Source of the DNA: Timaviella obliquedivisa GSE-PSE-MK23-08B
GTDB lineage: Bacteria > Cyanobacteriota > Cyanobacteriia > Elainellales > Elainellaceae
Assembly (NCBI GenBank): GCA_019358855.1
Contig: JAHHII010000002.1
Coordinates: forward strand, 456,448-520,447
Length of the DNA: 64,000 bases
Direction: 5' to 3'
Part shown: piece after piece, positions 1-8,804 of the stretch
Layout: each line of letters begins with the position of its first letter
How positions within the stretch are numbered: position 1 is the stretch's first letter
Notes under the pieces: model-generated
Told to the model about the DNA's origin: nothing
Databases searched by the model: none
Seen by the model: only the letters and a program-made list of their open reading frames with translations
Translations under genes and position numbers: made by a program

Positions 1-333
1 GAGTTCCGGCTGAAGCAAGACGTTATCCCTGGTCAAGGAACAGAACTACGCTTTGTGCCCACTCGAATTGGCGAATATCCCATCATTTGTGCTGAACTCT
101 GTGGACCCTATCACGGGGGCATGAATAGCCGTCTTTATGTCCAAACTCAAGCAGACTACGATCTCTGGCTACAGTCTCAGGTCGCCAGTCAAGCAGATGA
201 CAATCAAACCGTTGCTGCCGCCAATGAAGCCCCCGACACTCGTTTCTTGGCTGCCTATGCCGAGCGAGTAGGAATTGATAATAAAGCTCTTAAGCAGCTT
301 CATGCCCATCACTCACAGGTTCATAGCCTGTAG
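1..333 (+). CDS. ctaC: Cytochrome c oxidase subunit II, C-terminal part (truncated by window edge)
   Basis: The reading frame is open from the first base, so the gene starts upstream of the window. The visible 110 residues are the periplasmic/lumenal cupredoxin end of subunit II. They contain the CuA-binding stretch CAELCGPYHGGM, with the two Cys, the His and the Met ligands all present. This subunit accepts electrons from cytochrome c or plastocyanin and passes them to subunit I. The stop at 331-333 is followed 53 bases later by ctaD, in the usual ctaC-ctaD-ctaE order, so the three are almost certainly one operon. The last 50 residues after the CuA site are a variable tail. The family call is very secure; the N-terminal membrane helices cannot be judged here. 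Confidence 0.95.
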   Translation, partial: EFRLKQDVIPGQGTELRFVPTRIGEYPIICAELCGPYHGGMNSRLYVQTQADYDLWLQSQVASQADDNQTVAAANEAPDTRFLAAYAERVGIDNKALKQLHAHHSQVHSL

Positions 334-386
334 CACACTGACTAAACCCCTCCTCTCGTTTGGTTGAACTTAAGTAGGATTTCAGC

Positions 387-2060
387 ATGACTCAAGTGAA
401 AAATGCACCAGTAGCCGCCGTTGCTCCTGCCCATGAGACAGAGCGCAAATGGTGGCACTTCTTCACCTTTAGTACTGACCACAAAGTGATTGGGATCCAG
501 TACATTGTTACCTCCTTTGTTTTCTATATAATCGGCGGTTCTTTAGCGACCGCCATTCGCACAGAACTAGCAACGCCTGCTCCAGATTTTGTAACGCCTG
601 AGGTCTACAACAGCCTCCTAACGCTGCATGGCACAATAATGATCTTTCTGTGGATTATTCCGGCAGGTGCAGGGCTGGCAAACTATCTCATTCCGCTGAT
701 GATTGGCGCCCGCGATATGGCGTTTCCTAAGCTCAACGCGGTTGCATTTTGGATGATTCCCCCTGCTGGCTTAATGCTAGTGCTGAGTTTCTTTCTAGAA
801 GCTCCTCAATCGGGTTGGACTTCTTACCCCCCTTTAAGCTTAATGACAGGCAAAGTGGGCGAAGGCATTTGGATCTTCAGTTTGTTGATCTCTGGAACCT
901 CCTCAATTTTGGGGGCAATTAACTTTTTGGTCACGATCGTCAAAATGCGCGTTCCAAGCATGGGCATTCACCAAATGCCTTTGTTCTGCTGGGCGATGCT
1001 GTCGACTTCGGGCTTGGTTTTAATTGGCACTCCGGTATTAGCCGGCGCACTCATTTTGCTGGCATTCGATTTGCTAGCGGGAACTGCCTTCTTCAACCCA
1101 ACGGGTGGCGGCGACCCGGTGGTTTATCAACACATGTTTTGGTTCTATTCCCATCCGGCGGTTTACATTATGGTGCTGCCCTTGTTTGGGGCGATTTCAG
1201 ATATTCTGCCAGTACACGCACGCAAGCCCATTTTTGGATATAAGGCGATCGCCTATTCCAGTATTGCCATCTCGTTCCTAGGATTAATTGTTTGGGCACA
1301 CCATATGTTTACCAGTGGTACCCCGGCATGGCTGCGGATGTTCTTCATGATCACCACTATGGTCATTGCTGTTCCAACTGGCATTAAAGTGTTTGGCTGG
1401 CTTGCCACCATTTGGGGAGGAAAGATTTCTCTTAACAGCGCCATGGTATTTGCCATGGGCTTTATTGCGGTGTTTGTAATTGGCGGTATTAGCGGTGTCA
1501 TGTTGGCTGCTGTGCCGTTCGACATCCACGTTCACGATACTTATTTTGTCGTGGCTCACCTGCATTACGTTTTGTTTGGAGGCAGTGTCTTTGGTATCTA
1601 CGCCGCCATTTACCATTGGTTCCCCAAAATGACAGGACGAATGATGAACGAGCCGTTGGGCCTTATTCACTTTGTGCTGACGTTCATTGGTATGAACTTA
1701 ACGTTTCTTCCCATGCACCAGTTGGGATTGCTGGGCATGAATCGTCGAATTGCCTTCTACGATCCCCGATTTACCTCGCTGAATCAACTGGTCACCTTGG
1801 GGTCTTATATTCTTGCCGTTTCCACCTTCCCTTTTCTATTTAATGCCGTTTGGAGTTGGTTGAAGGGTAAGCCTGCTGCTGATAATCCTTGGCGAGCGTT
1901 GACTCTAGAGTGGCAAACCTCATCGCCACCCATGATTGAGAACTTTGAAGTGTTGCCTGTCCTGACAATGGGCCCCTATGACTACGGGATGAGTCATGAG
2001 TCAACAGAGGCAGATCCTGAATCTGGAACGCCTGTTTTGTCAGGGAGTCCCAGCGCTTAA
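387..2060 (+). CDS. ctaD: Cytochrome c oxidase subunit I (aa3 type)
   Basis: This 557-residue polytopic protein is the catalytic subunit of the terminal oxidase that reduces oxygen to water and pumps protons. Twelve-helix architecture is evident from repeated hydrophobic blocks. Family landmarks are present: the helix VI motif FWFYSHPAVYI that holds the CuB-Tyr/His pair, HHMFTSG for the other CuB histidines, and HDTYFVVAHLHYVLFGG for the heme a and a3 ligands. Length is normal for cyanobacterial CtaD. The ATG at 387 begins just before a cytosolic N-terminus and the WWHFFTFSTDHKVIGIQY start typical of the family. It sits between ctaC and ctaE in an operon. Confidence 0.97.
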   Translation: MTQVKNAPVAAVAPAHETERKWWHFFTFSTDHKVIGIQYIVTSFVFYIIGGSLATAIRTELATPAPDFVTPEVYNSLLTLHGTIMIFLWIIPAGAGLANYLIPLMIGARDMAFPKLNAVAFWMIPPAGLMLVLSFFLEAPQSGWTSYPPLSLMTGKVGEGIWIFSLLISGTSSILGAINFLVTIVKMRVPSMGIHQMPLFCWAMLSTSGLVLIGTPVLAGALILLAFDLLAGTAFFNPTGGGDPVVYQHMFWFYSHPAVYIMVLPLFGAISDILPVHARKPIFGYKAIAYSSIAISFLGLIVWAHHMFTSGTPAWLRMFFMITTMVIAVPTGIKVFGWLATIWGGKISLNSAMVFAMGFIAVFVIGGISGVMLAAVPFDIHVHDTYFVVAHLHYVLFGGSVFGIYAAIYHWFPKMTGRMMNEPLGLIHFVLTFIGMNLTFLPMHQLGLLGMNRRIAFYDPRFTSLNQLVTLGSYILAVSTFPFLFNAVWSWLKGKPAADNPWRALTLEWQTSSPPMIENFEVLPVLTMGPYDYGMSHESTEADPESGTPVLSGSPSA

Positions 2061-2131
2061 TTGAGGTTTAGGGCAGATCAAAGTGCCCTATCAAAGTTTT
2101 AATATCCATCGCTAAGAATGTCGAGAAATCT

Positions 2132-2749
2132 ATGCAAGGAACCGTTGACCCGGCTAAAGCAGACTTAAACCATCATGCAGCGACGATCGCCACTGAACAC
2201 GAGGCCCATCCCGACCATCGGATGTTTGGACTCATCGTTTTCTTAGGCGCTGAGAGCATGATCTTTTTAGGCTTGTTTGCGGCATATCTGACCTTTCGGG
2301 TGGTCTATCCTGAATGGCCTCCCGCAGGCACGCCAGAACGCGAGTTGCTGCTGCCCTCCATTAACACCGCCATTCTCATTGGCAGTAGCTTTGTAATTCA
2401 TAATGCTGAAGCCGACATCAAAAGCAACAACGTTAAAGGCTTACAGATCTGGTTTGGAGCGACTGCCCTCATGGGAATTATCTTTTTGGCAGGGCAGCTT
2501 TATGAATACATGCACCTAGAGTTTGGGCTTAAAACCAATCTTTACGCCAGCACGTTTTATGTACTGACTGGGTTTCATGGGTTGCACGTATTTTTGGGCG
2601 TATGTTTGATTTTGGCGGTTTTGTGGCGATCGCTCAGAACGGCTCACTATTCCGAAGAGCATCATTTTGGGGTAGAAGCCGCCGAGCTTTATTGGCACTT
2701 TGTTGATGTGATTTGGATTATCCTGTTCATTCTTTTGTATCTTCTTTAA
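2132..2749 (+). CDS. ctaE: Cytochrome c oxidase subunit III
   Basis: This 205-residue membrane protein is the third core subunit of the aa3 oxidase and stabilises subunit I during turnover. Five to seven hydrophobic helices are visible. The C-terminal part carries the family pattern TGFHGLHVFLG and YWHFVDVIWIILF. The shorter five-helix form is normal for cyanobacteria. It lies 71 bases after ctaD. Only four bases separate its stop from the next gene, a thioredoxin-TPR protein, so the operon probably continues past ctaE. Confidence 0.96.
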   Translation: MQGTVDPAKADLNHHAATIATEHEAHPDHRMFGLIVFLGAESMIFLGLFAAYLTFRVVYPEWPPAGTPERELLLPSINTAILIGSSFVIHNAEADIKSNNVKGLQIWFGATALMGIIFLAGQLYEYMHLEFGLKTNLYASTFYVLTGFHGLHVFLGVCLILAVLWRSLRTAHYSEEHHFGVEAAELYWHFVDVIWIILFILLYLL

Positions 2750-2753
2750 TCCC

Positions 2754-3572
2754 ATGGGTGTTTCTGTCGAAGTTGATAGCGTTACTTTCGCCACTGAGGT
2801 ACTAGAGGTCTCGTTCCAAAAACCTGTTTTGGTTGATTTCTTTGCCCAGTGGTGTGGGCCCTGCAAAATGCTGAAACCCATGCTGGAAGCCTTGGCACAG
2901 GAATATGATTTTGTGCTGGCAAAAGTTGATATTGATCAAAGCCCGGATTTAGCTCAGACCTACAAAGTTGAAGGCGTTCCGGATGTGCGAGTGGTCATTC
3001 AGGGAGATGTAAATCCGGGGTTTGTGGGCGTTTTGCCCGAACCACAGCTTCGAGAGTTTTTATCTAATCTCAGCCTCAAGTCTGATCTAGATTTAGGGTT
3101 AGAGGCGGTCAAGGCGGCGATCGCCCAAGGCGACATTGAGCAAGCCAAAGCGTTTTTTGGACACCTCATTAGCGAGTTTCCCCAAAGCCAAAAGCTGGCG
3201 ATCGCCGCTGCCAAATTTCTGATTACCCAGGGCAGCTTCGAGTCTACCGAGAAAATCCTCGCTACAGTTCCTGAAGCAGATAGAGAATACTACCCGCAAG
3301 TTAAAGCCCTTCGGGAGCTAATTTCGCTGAAGCAAGAAAGTGAAAATCCTAGCACTCATGAACTTGACGAACCTTTTTTTGCGGCAATTAATCAGGTTCT
3401 AGGAGAAAATTATGAAGCGGCGCTGACCCAATTATTAGATCTCGTCAGCCGCAACCGTAAGTACCGTAATGATGGAGCACGGAAAGCAATGGTGATGGTG
3501 TTTGAGTTAATGGGGGATGAAAACCCGTTAACCAATCAATATCGGCGAAAGTTGACCTCGGCGCTCTACTAG
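2754..3572 (+). CDS. Thioredoxin-TPR protein (CnoX/YbbN-like)
   Basis: The 272-residue protein has an N-terminal thioredoxin fold (about residues 5-110) with an intact WCGPC redox motif (Cys34 and Cys37) and the cis-proline region EGVPDVRVV. The remaining 160 residues are helical, TPR-like repeats rich in Ala and Leu, ending in a block resembling the YbbN C-terminal domain. In E. coli, CnoX (YbbN) is a chaperone-holdase with a thioredoxin-TPR layout that hands clients to GroEL; its active site lacks the full CXXC, whereas here both cysteines are present, so reductase activity is plausible. The gene starts four bases after ctaE, which suggests translational coupling and perhaps a role in oxidase biogenesis, but that link is inference. 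Confidence 0.8.
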   Translation: MGVSVEVDSVTFATEVLEVSFQKPVLVDFFAQWCGPCKMLKPMLEALAQEYDFVLAKVDIDQSPDLAQTYKVEGVPDVRVVIQGDVNPGFVGVLPEPQLREFLSNLSLKSDLDLGLEAVKAAIAQGDIEQAKAFFGHLISEFPQSQKLAIAAAKFLITQGSFESTEKILATVPEADREYYPQVKALRELISLKQESENPSTHELDEPFFAAINQVLGENYEAALTQLLDLVSRNRKYRNDGARKAMVMVFELMGDENPLTNQYRRKLTSALY

Positions 3573-3628
3573 AAGATAGACTCTAGCTTTTTTACGGTTG
3601 CTCACAAAGGTCAAAATGGAACGTCAAA

Positions 3629-4852
3629 ATGATGGGTAGCAGAATCTTTAGATGGCTTCGATCGCTCTACTCTTTGCGAGTTTTAGGAGTGGCGATCGCC
3701 CTCTTTTTCGCCTTCACCCTCACAGGCTGTGGTATTACTCCTGTCAAAGCCGAAGACCGTATCTTCCGTAACCTTAGTCTCGACTTTCTGGGCGAATATC
3801 GTCTCCCAAAAATGCAGTTTGCTGAAACAACAGTGGGCGGATTATCGGGCATTGTCTACGATCGGCAGCGCGATCGCTTTTACGCCATTTCAGATGATCG
3901 GAGCGAGTATAATCCTGCCCGCTTTTACACCCTCAAGCTCAAGCTCGAACCTTCTGCTACTCTACCCGACAGCCTCATTCAATCGGTTGAAGTTGAGAAG
4001 GTGACTCTACTCAAAGATGCGAACGGTAAACCTTTTGCAAAAGGCACTCTCGATCCTGAAGGCATTGCTCTAACGCCTCGCCATTCGCTCTTTATTTCCA
4101 GTGAAGGCGTAAGCCGCGATGGCGTCAATCCTTTTGTTAACGAGTTTGATTTAGAAACCGGGCAGCAGCGATCGGCTCTGTCTATTCCTAAGCGCTTTCT
4201 GCCTAAACCAGATGAAATGTTGGGCATCCGAGATAACCAAGGATTTGAATCCTTAACTTTGAGTGCAGTCGGGTTTGCCAGTGGTCAACAATTAGAGCCG
4301 TTTCGCCTATTTACCGCAACTGAGTCCGCGATCGCTCAAGATCTTCCTCCCAATTTTCCCCCAGATTCGTTGCCCCCTGTCTCGGCTCCCGTCCGGTTTC
4401 TTCACTACCTAATTGGAGAAGAAAATTCAGCTTCTATGCTGATCTCAGAGCACATTTACTTGCTGGATCAACCGCCACCCGAAACGAAGAACAACGGTTT
4501 GACTGAGATGTTGGTGCTAGACCAGGGCGGACATTTTTTGAGTTTAGAGCGATCGTTTGGTGCCGCAGGATTTGGGGCAAAGCTATTTCAGATGGCAACA
4601 GGTGGCGCTAATGACACCTCTACGTTTGATGCATTCCAGGGAAATATTGGCGGAGTGACTCCTATTTATAAAGAGCCTCTGCTAGATTTAGCCGAACTGG
4701 GCATTCCCCTAGACAACTTAGAAGGCATGACCCTAGGGCCCCAACTTCCTGATGGGACACAAACTCTATTACTGGTCAGCGACGATAACTTTAATGACTT
4801 GCAGACAACACAGTTTTTGCTATTTCGGCTGCGAGGCAATTCTATACAATAG
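3629..4852 (+). CDS. Secreted esterase-like phytase-family lipoprotein
   Basis: The 407-residue product begins with a basic segment, a hydrophobic stretch (about residues 16-31) and the lipobox LTGC, so it is predicted to be a lipidated exported protein. The mature part matches the esterase-like activity of phytase family (beta-propeller): the patterns GGLSGIVYD and FYAISDDRSEYNPARFY near the start, LDPEGIA in the middle and NLEGMTLGP near the end are characteristic. Substrate is unknown; members are thought to hydrolyse phosphoester or ester substrates outside the cell. Two ATG codons abut at 3629 and 3632, and either may be used. The same fold recurs at 43.5-46.0 kb in a fusion with a phosphodiesterase domain. 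Confidence 0.75.
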   Translation: MMGSRIFRWLRSLYSLRVLGVAIALFFAFTLTGCGITPVKAEDRIFRNLSLDFLGEYRLPKMQFAETTVGGLSGIVYDRQRDRFYAISDDRSEYNPARFYTLKLKLEPSATLPDSLIQSVEVEKVTLLKDANGKPFAKGTLDPEGIALTPRHSLFISSEGVSRDGVNPFVNEFDLETGQQRSALSIPKRFLPKPDEMLGIRDNQGFESLTLSAVGFASGQQLEPFRLFTATESAIAQDLPPNFPPDSLPPVSAPVRFLHYLIGEENSASMLISEHIYLLDQPPPETKNNGLTEMLVLDQGGHFLSLERSFGAAGFGAKLFQMATGGANDTSTFDAFQGNIGGVTPIYKEPLLDLAELGIPLDNLEGMTLGPQLPDGTQTLLLVSDDNFNDLQTTQFLLFRLRGNSIQ

Positions 4853-4921
4853 AAAACTTTAGAGATCGCGCTGCCAAAAAAATACGCGCTCGGCAATTCC
4901 GTTTAGTTTCCGATTTAGAGT

Positions 4922-5680
4922 TCACGGAGATTCATCTATCGGTTGCTGAAGTTGATGCACTTCAGCAACCGATAGCCCCGTGGAAGGAGCAATGATGTCA
5001 ATTGCCACGCCTCTACGTAAAAGATTTATGGCGATTTCTCGCTGCTTCTTCTCTTCTCCCTCCGCCAAGATTGAACGATAAACGGTTGATTCTTGCATAA
5101 TGTCCCTCCGGAGTAAGCGATAAATAACCTCACCCTCTAATTTTAGTCCAGCTAAAATCCCTGACGCTGCCATCAAATTAGCTTTTGTAGTCGGTTCTGA
5201 AATTTGATCTATCACTTGGGCAACTTGGCGCAGCGTCGCTTCTGGATTTGCACCCTGACCTAAAACTGCAAAGGGAAGTAGTCCAGGATATTGTAAGAAG
5301 AGTGAGGCGGGTTGTTCCCAGAGGCGGATTACATGAAATTCATGGTGAGTACGTTCCATCATAAAGTTAGTCTGATGAACTAACGCTGATCCTGTCTGCT
5401 TCAGGTAAATTACCACCTGCCGCATAGTTTTATTTGGATATTTTCGATATACACGCACGCGGTAATCTAACATGCGAAATGGAAGAGGTTGCTTAGGGAG
5501 TGTTTGAAACTCTAAGTGTAGAACAGAGTCGTCTGACTCCAGCAGAATCAAGGCATCAGCACGGATCGGGTCGAGGGAAAGTTCAGAGGGTTTGAGTTCT
5601 GTCAGGGTGACAGACTTTCCTAACAGCCAAGTGGCAAAGTCGGCTGAGAGGTGAGAGCAGTAATGGAACTTTGTAAAGCA
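4922..5680 (-). pseudogene. Rpn/DUF4351-type nuclease-transposase family gene, 5' end lost
   Basis: The last 209 codons (5551 down to 4922, first possible start a TTG) match cyanobacterial Rpn-like proteins: HLEFQT, LPFRMLDYRVRVYRKYP and the closing helix RGVAIDIIAPSTGLSVAEV. In-frame translation upstream of that TTG continues the family N-terminus (DFATWLLGKS, then LTELKPSELSLDPIRADAL) back to an in-frame stop at 5683-5681, with no ATG or GTG. The family normally starts about 10-20 residues earlier, so the start has been lost by a frameshift or small deletion. Rpn proteins have a PD-(D/E)XK nuclease fold linked to recombination and phage defence. The gene may still be expressed from the TTG in a shortened form, but decay is more likely. 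Confidence 0.65.
4936..4975. repeat. Perfect 16-bp inverted repeat inside the Rpn-like coding end
   Basis: Arms CTATCGGTTGCTGAAG and CTTCAGCAACCGATAG pair perfectly around an 8-base loop. The hairpin lies in the last 18 codons of the Rpn-like gene and encodes part of its terminal helix. It has no T-run directly after either arm, so it is not a classic intrinsic terminator, although it could act as a 3' stabilising structure. Confidence 0.7.
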
Positions 5681-5819
5681 TTACGTGCTTGTCCTTTTTT
5701 CACAGTCAGAGTTCTATTTTCAAACTAATAATGTAGCCTGTAACCAAACTACTGGCTGCGTAGCTAAATATCACTTTAATCTCGATTATTGCTTATTCTT
5801 ATCACACACAAGGTGTCAG

Positions 5820-5905
5820 CGATCGCCTTAACATCACCCCACATCAATAACTGCACTCAATCTTTAATGCGATCGCCCCAATCTAAGTTCCAGTGCGAAA
5901 CTTCA
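5820..5905 (+). repeat. Dispersed repeat copy A (related to 6634-6719); rest of 5681-5987 empty
   Basis: The block starting CGATCGCC, continuing CATCACCCCACATCAATAAC and ending near GCGAAACTTCA resembles 6634-6719 in the same order and orientation, at roughly three quarters identity by eye. The two copies flank the small gene pair at 5988-6543. No gene or RNA is recognised in the rest of 5681-5987, which is AT-rich with scattered HIP1 sites. Confidence 0.5.
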
Positions 5906-5987
5906 GTAGACAGGGCAGACGCGTCTAAAACTTAACTTTGGATCGGGTTTAACAAGATAACGGCTCAAAATAGCTTTGTCGCATTGC

Positions 5988-6257
5988 CTACAACTCTGAC
6001 GCTGCCAGCCGACCTTCAATCGGCTCGTATTCATCCTCTAGCAACCAAGTTTGTGCTTCATCGTAGGTTGCACTGGCGAACACGACCTTGTATCCCTCAG
6101 CAGGATCACACACACGACAATTGCCTGATGGATCACCCAACAGCAACAAAATGTAAGGGGGCGATAGCATGGGGTCAATCCAAACTTCGGCGAAATTCCA
6201 ATCACTCTTGGCTGGATCGAGTGCGCGGGATGACATGGTACCGGTCTTCTGCATCAA
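5988..6257 (-). CDS. Small conserved hypothetical protein (second of an overlapping pair)
   Basis: The protein is up to 89 residues. It is acidic, with a core reading PPYILLLLGDPSGNCRVCDP then EGYKVVFASATYDEAQTWL, which looks like a compact alpha/beta domain of unknown function. It overlaps the end of the upstream gene (6202-6543) by about 50 bases, so translational coupling is likely. Two start codons are possible; the second (Met8 at 6236) has AGAAG upstream and may be the real one. I do not recognise the family. The overlap and shared strand argue that it is a real gene and a partner of its neighbour. Confidence 0.55.
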   Translation of the reverse strand: MMQKTGTMSSRALDPAKSDWNFAEVWIDPMLSPPYILLLLGDPSGNCRVCDPAEGYKVVFASATYDEAQTWLLEDEYEPIEGRLAASEL

Positions 6258-6543
6258 TCTTCACCTCTCCATAAAACAACGCAGTGCTTGAACCATCATC
6301 GGGGCTGGTTCGATACCCAATCGGCTCAGCAAAAAACAAGCCATAACGCTCGTATCCTCGAATAACTCCAGTAAACTCTCCTCTCTCTATGATGGCTTGA
6401 GTAACTTCCTCCATTGTGGATGCAGTGTTGAAAACATGAGCAGATCTGCCTCGTCTCAGCAATCTTTGTACTTGTGGTGTATCGGGCAGATGTTTGGCAA
6501 TGTGTCTAGAATCAGGAATAATCTCACGGTCAATGCCACTCAT
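6202..6543 (-). CDS. Conserved cyanobacterial hypothetical protein (DUF6972-like)
   Basis: The 113-residue protein contains the run DSRHIAKHLPDTPQVQRLLRR near its start, then AQAII-like ERGEFTGVIRGYERYGLFF, and closes with KIDAEDRYHVIPRTR. I recall this pattern from a family of small cyanobacterial proteins of unknown function (DUF6972 from memory, not checked). These occur in many copies per genome next to unrelated small partners, a habit reminiscent of toxin-antitoxin or contact-immunity cassettes, but no activity is established. It is the first gene of a two-gene overlapping unit on the minus strand, bracketed by related repeats. Confidence 0.6.
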   Translation of the reverse strand: MSGIDREIIPDSRHIAKHLPDTPQVQRLLRRGRSAHVFNTASTMEEVTQAIIERGEFTGVIRGYERYGLFFAEPIGYRTSPDDGSSTALFYGEVKIDAEDRYHVIPRTRSSQE

Positions 6544-6633
6544 AAACTTGAAAAATCGAGTGTTTTGAGCATATCACGCTTAATTTCATCGACAATACCC
6601 GAACTCTTATCTAACCGACGACTTCTAAAACAC

Positions 6634-6719
6634 CGATCGCCCCGCATCACTTGTACATTAATTACAGCACTTAATCTTTAACCCGATCGCCCCAAATCAC
6701 ATCCTAGTGTGAAGCTTCA
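6634..6719 (+). repeat. Dispersed repeat copy B; rest of 6544-6827 without a gene
   Basis: This is the second copy of the block at 5820-5905. Shared segments include GATCGCCCCAA, a CACTTAATCTTTA-like core and an ending near GTGTGAAGCTTCA. The remainder of the spacer up to the kinase start at 6828 holds only HIP1-like sites and presumably the kinase promoter; no consensus promoter could be assigned. Confidence 0.5.
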
Positions 6720-6827
6720 CGAACCGGATTCTTGCTATCATTAGGTGCCAACTCGCCACAGTAGTTTTCAGGGAGCCTGTTTTCTCTGGGGTGTTTTCAA
6801 GATTGCGAAAGGTTGAGCTAGCTCGTT

Positions 6828-8762
6828 ATGCAACCCCCTATTGATGCTGGAACCGTTTTACAAAACCGCTATCGAGTCCTGAGTGTGCTGGGGCAAGGCG
6901 GCTTTGGTCGTACTTATTTAGCAGAAGATAAGGGTCGCTTTGATGAACGGTGTGCGCTAAAAGAATTTATTCCGCCGCAAACCAGCGCTTATGCTCTCAG
7001 TAAGTCGCAAGAGTTGTTTCAGCGAGAAGCAGCCATTCTCTACCAAATCCAGCACCCGCAAATTCCTCAGTTTCGCGCCACCTTTGAGGAAGAAGAACGA
7101 CTATTTTTGGTACAAGATTATGTGGAAGGAAAAACCTATCGATCGCTGATGCTAGAGCGCAAGGCATTGGGCAAAACCTTTAGCGAACCAGAAGTAATTC
7201 AGTTTATTCAGCAGTTGTTGCCAGTGCTGGCTCACATCCACAGCAAGGGTATTATTCATCGCGATATTGCTACTGATAATGTCATTTTGAGAGAACGCGA
7301 TCGCCTCCCTGTTCTGATTGACTTTGGTGTTGTCAAAGAAATTGCCACCCGCATTCAATCGGTAGAATCGGGCGCTCAGCCAACGACAGTGGGCAAAGTT
7401 GGCTACGCTCCTAGCGAACAAATGCAAACGGGGCGGGCATATCCTAGCAGCGATTTGTATGCGCTGGCAGTATCGGCAATGGTGCTATTAACCGGGCGAG
7501 AGCCGCAAGAGCTTTACGACGATCGCAACCTGACTTGGCAGTGGCAGCGCTGGGCAACTATTAGTCCGGGGTTCGCCCAAGTGTTGAGCCGGATGTTGAG
7601 CTATCGCCCGGGCGATCGCTACCAGTCGGTCAACGAAGTTGCCCAAGCATTACAGGCACTTAATCCGGCAACAGGCTATGCTCCAGGTGCCACCATGCCG
7701 CCTAGTCCGCCCTCTGTCCTTACACCGCAGCCGCCACCTGCCTCGGAAATGCGAACGATGGCTGTAGGTCGTCCTGCGGAGACAAGGCAAACTGGAATGG
7801 ATGAGGGTGGGCGATCGCGTGAAATTGCGCGACGACAACCTTCTCCTGTCATTCCCCGTCAAACTGAAAGCTCAGTATGGGACAATCCTCTAGCCGTCAT
7901 TTCGATTGGTACAGGCTTGGCAGTCATCACCGGAATTGCATCTTGGGCAGTCGTTAGTGCAGTACTGTCCTCCCAAAATGATGCTCCGACACCGATCGTT
8001 TCAGTCACACCCACACCCACACCGACCGCCACACCCACGCCGACCCCGACACCGACAACAATTGAACCTATCAGTCGCCAAATTGACCTGCCACCGACAG
8101 GCGAAGCGATCGCAGTAGAGGGCAACTTGAGGGAAAAAGAATCCATTAACTATATTATTCCAGCACAGCAAGGGGATACCTTGACAGCATCGCTAGAGGG
8201 AGAAGGCGTGTTGATGACAGTCTTTGCGCCCACCCGTGACCCTGCCAACAATCAAGCCACCCGTGTCCCATCTTGGCAAGGCATTTTGGACTTTACGGGC
8301 AACTATGTGATTAGCCTCAGTCCGGTTCAAGGCGTATCGGAGAGCGTCTTCAAGCTGAACATGAGCTTACTGGCTCCGACTCCAACGCCGACAGCAACGC
8401 CAACGCCAACGCCAACTTCCATAGAGACTCTGCCCCCTGATCCGCCTGAGCGGCAGGTGATCACTCAATCCCTAGACCTCCAAGCGGGGCAGCCATTCGA
8501 GTTTTCTGATGAATCGGATCAAACCAAAATTCAACGCTACTTAATCAACGTCCAGCCGGGGCAAGTGATGAAAGTTGAAGTTAAACAAGGTGAAGTCAAG
8601 CTTGATGTTCGTTCACCTAGTGGCGAATTGGTCGATGATGCCAGAGGCTTGACCAACTGGGAAGGGCAAATTACTGAGGCTGGTAACTATCAAATCGATG
8701 TAATCGCTGATCAGCGGGCAAGCTTTACCCTGAGTGTTGGTATTGCTGCATTAAATCCATAG
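6828..8762 (+). CDS. Membrane Ser/Thr protein kinase with C-terminal extracytoplasmic PPC-like domains
   Basis: The 644-residue protein has a Hanks-type kinase domain (about residues 12-280). Visible landmarks are the glycine loop GQGGFGRTY, the ALKEF lysine, HRDIATDN in the catalytic loop and DFG in the Mg loop. A single hydrophobic helix (about 352-376) follows, then a Thr-Pro repeat stalk, a beta-rich domain, a second Thr-Pro stalk and another beta-rich domain. The two outer domains resemble bacterial pre-peptidase C-terminal (PPC) modules. The layout suggests a receptor kinase that senses something outside the cytoplasmic membrane. The catalytic loop reads HRDIA rather than HRDLK, which is common in cyanobacterial members. 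Targets are unknown. Confidence 0.9.
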   Translation: MQPPIDAGTVLQNRYRVLSVLGQGGFGRTYLAEDKGRFDERCALKEFIPPQTSAYALSKSQELFQREAAILYQIQHPQIPQFRATFEEEERLFLVQDYVEGKTYRSLMLERKALGKTFSEPEVIQFIQQLLPVLAHIHSKGIIHRDIATDNVILRERDRLPVLIDFGVVKEIATRIQSVESGAQPTTVGKVGYAPSEQMQTGRAYPSSDLYALAVSAMVLLTGREPQELYDDRNLTWQWQRWATISPGFAQVLSRMLSYRPGDRYQSVNEVAQALQALNPATGYAPGATMPPSPPSVLTPQPPPASEMRTMAVGRPAETRQTGMDEGGRSREIARRQPSPVIPRQTESSVWDNPLAVISIGTGLAVITGIASWAVVSAVLSSQNDAPTPIVSVTPTPTPTATPTPTPTPTTIEPISRQIDLPPTGEAIAVEGNLREKESINYIIPAQQGDTLTASLEGEGVLMTVFAPTRDPANNQATRVPSWQGILDFTGNYVISLSPVQGVSESVFKLNMSLLAPTPTPTATPTPTPTSIETLPPDPPERQVITQSLDLQAGQPFEFSDESDQTKIQRYLINVQPGQVMKVEVKQGEVKLDVRSPSGELVDDARGLTNWEGQITEAGNYQIDVIADQRASFTLSVGIAALNP

Positions 8763-8804
8763 CATTTCCGTCACAATGAAGAAGTCCCCTCACTCTAGGA
8801 TTCT

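Noticed and set aside
3629..4852. Calling this a true phytase
   Set aside because: Only the esterase-like phytase family fold is visible; substrate cannot be inferred.
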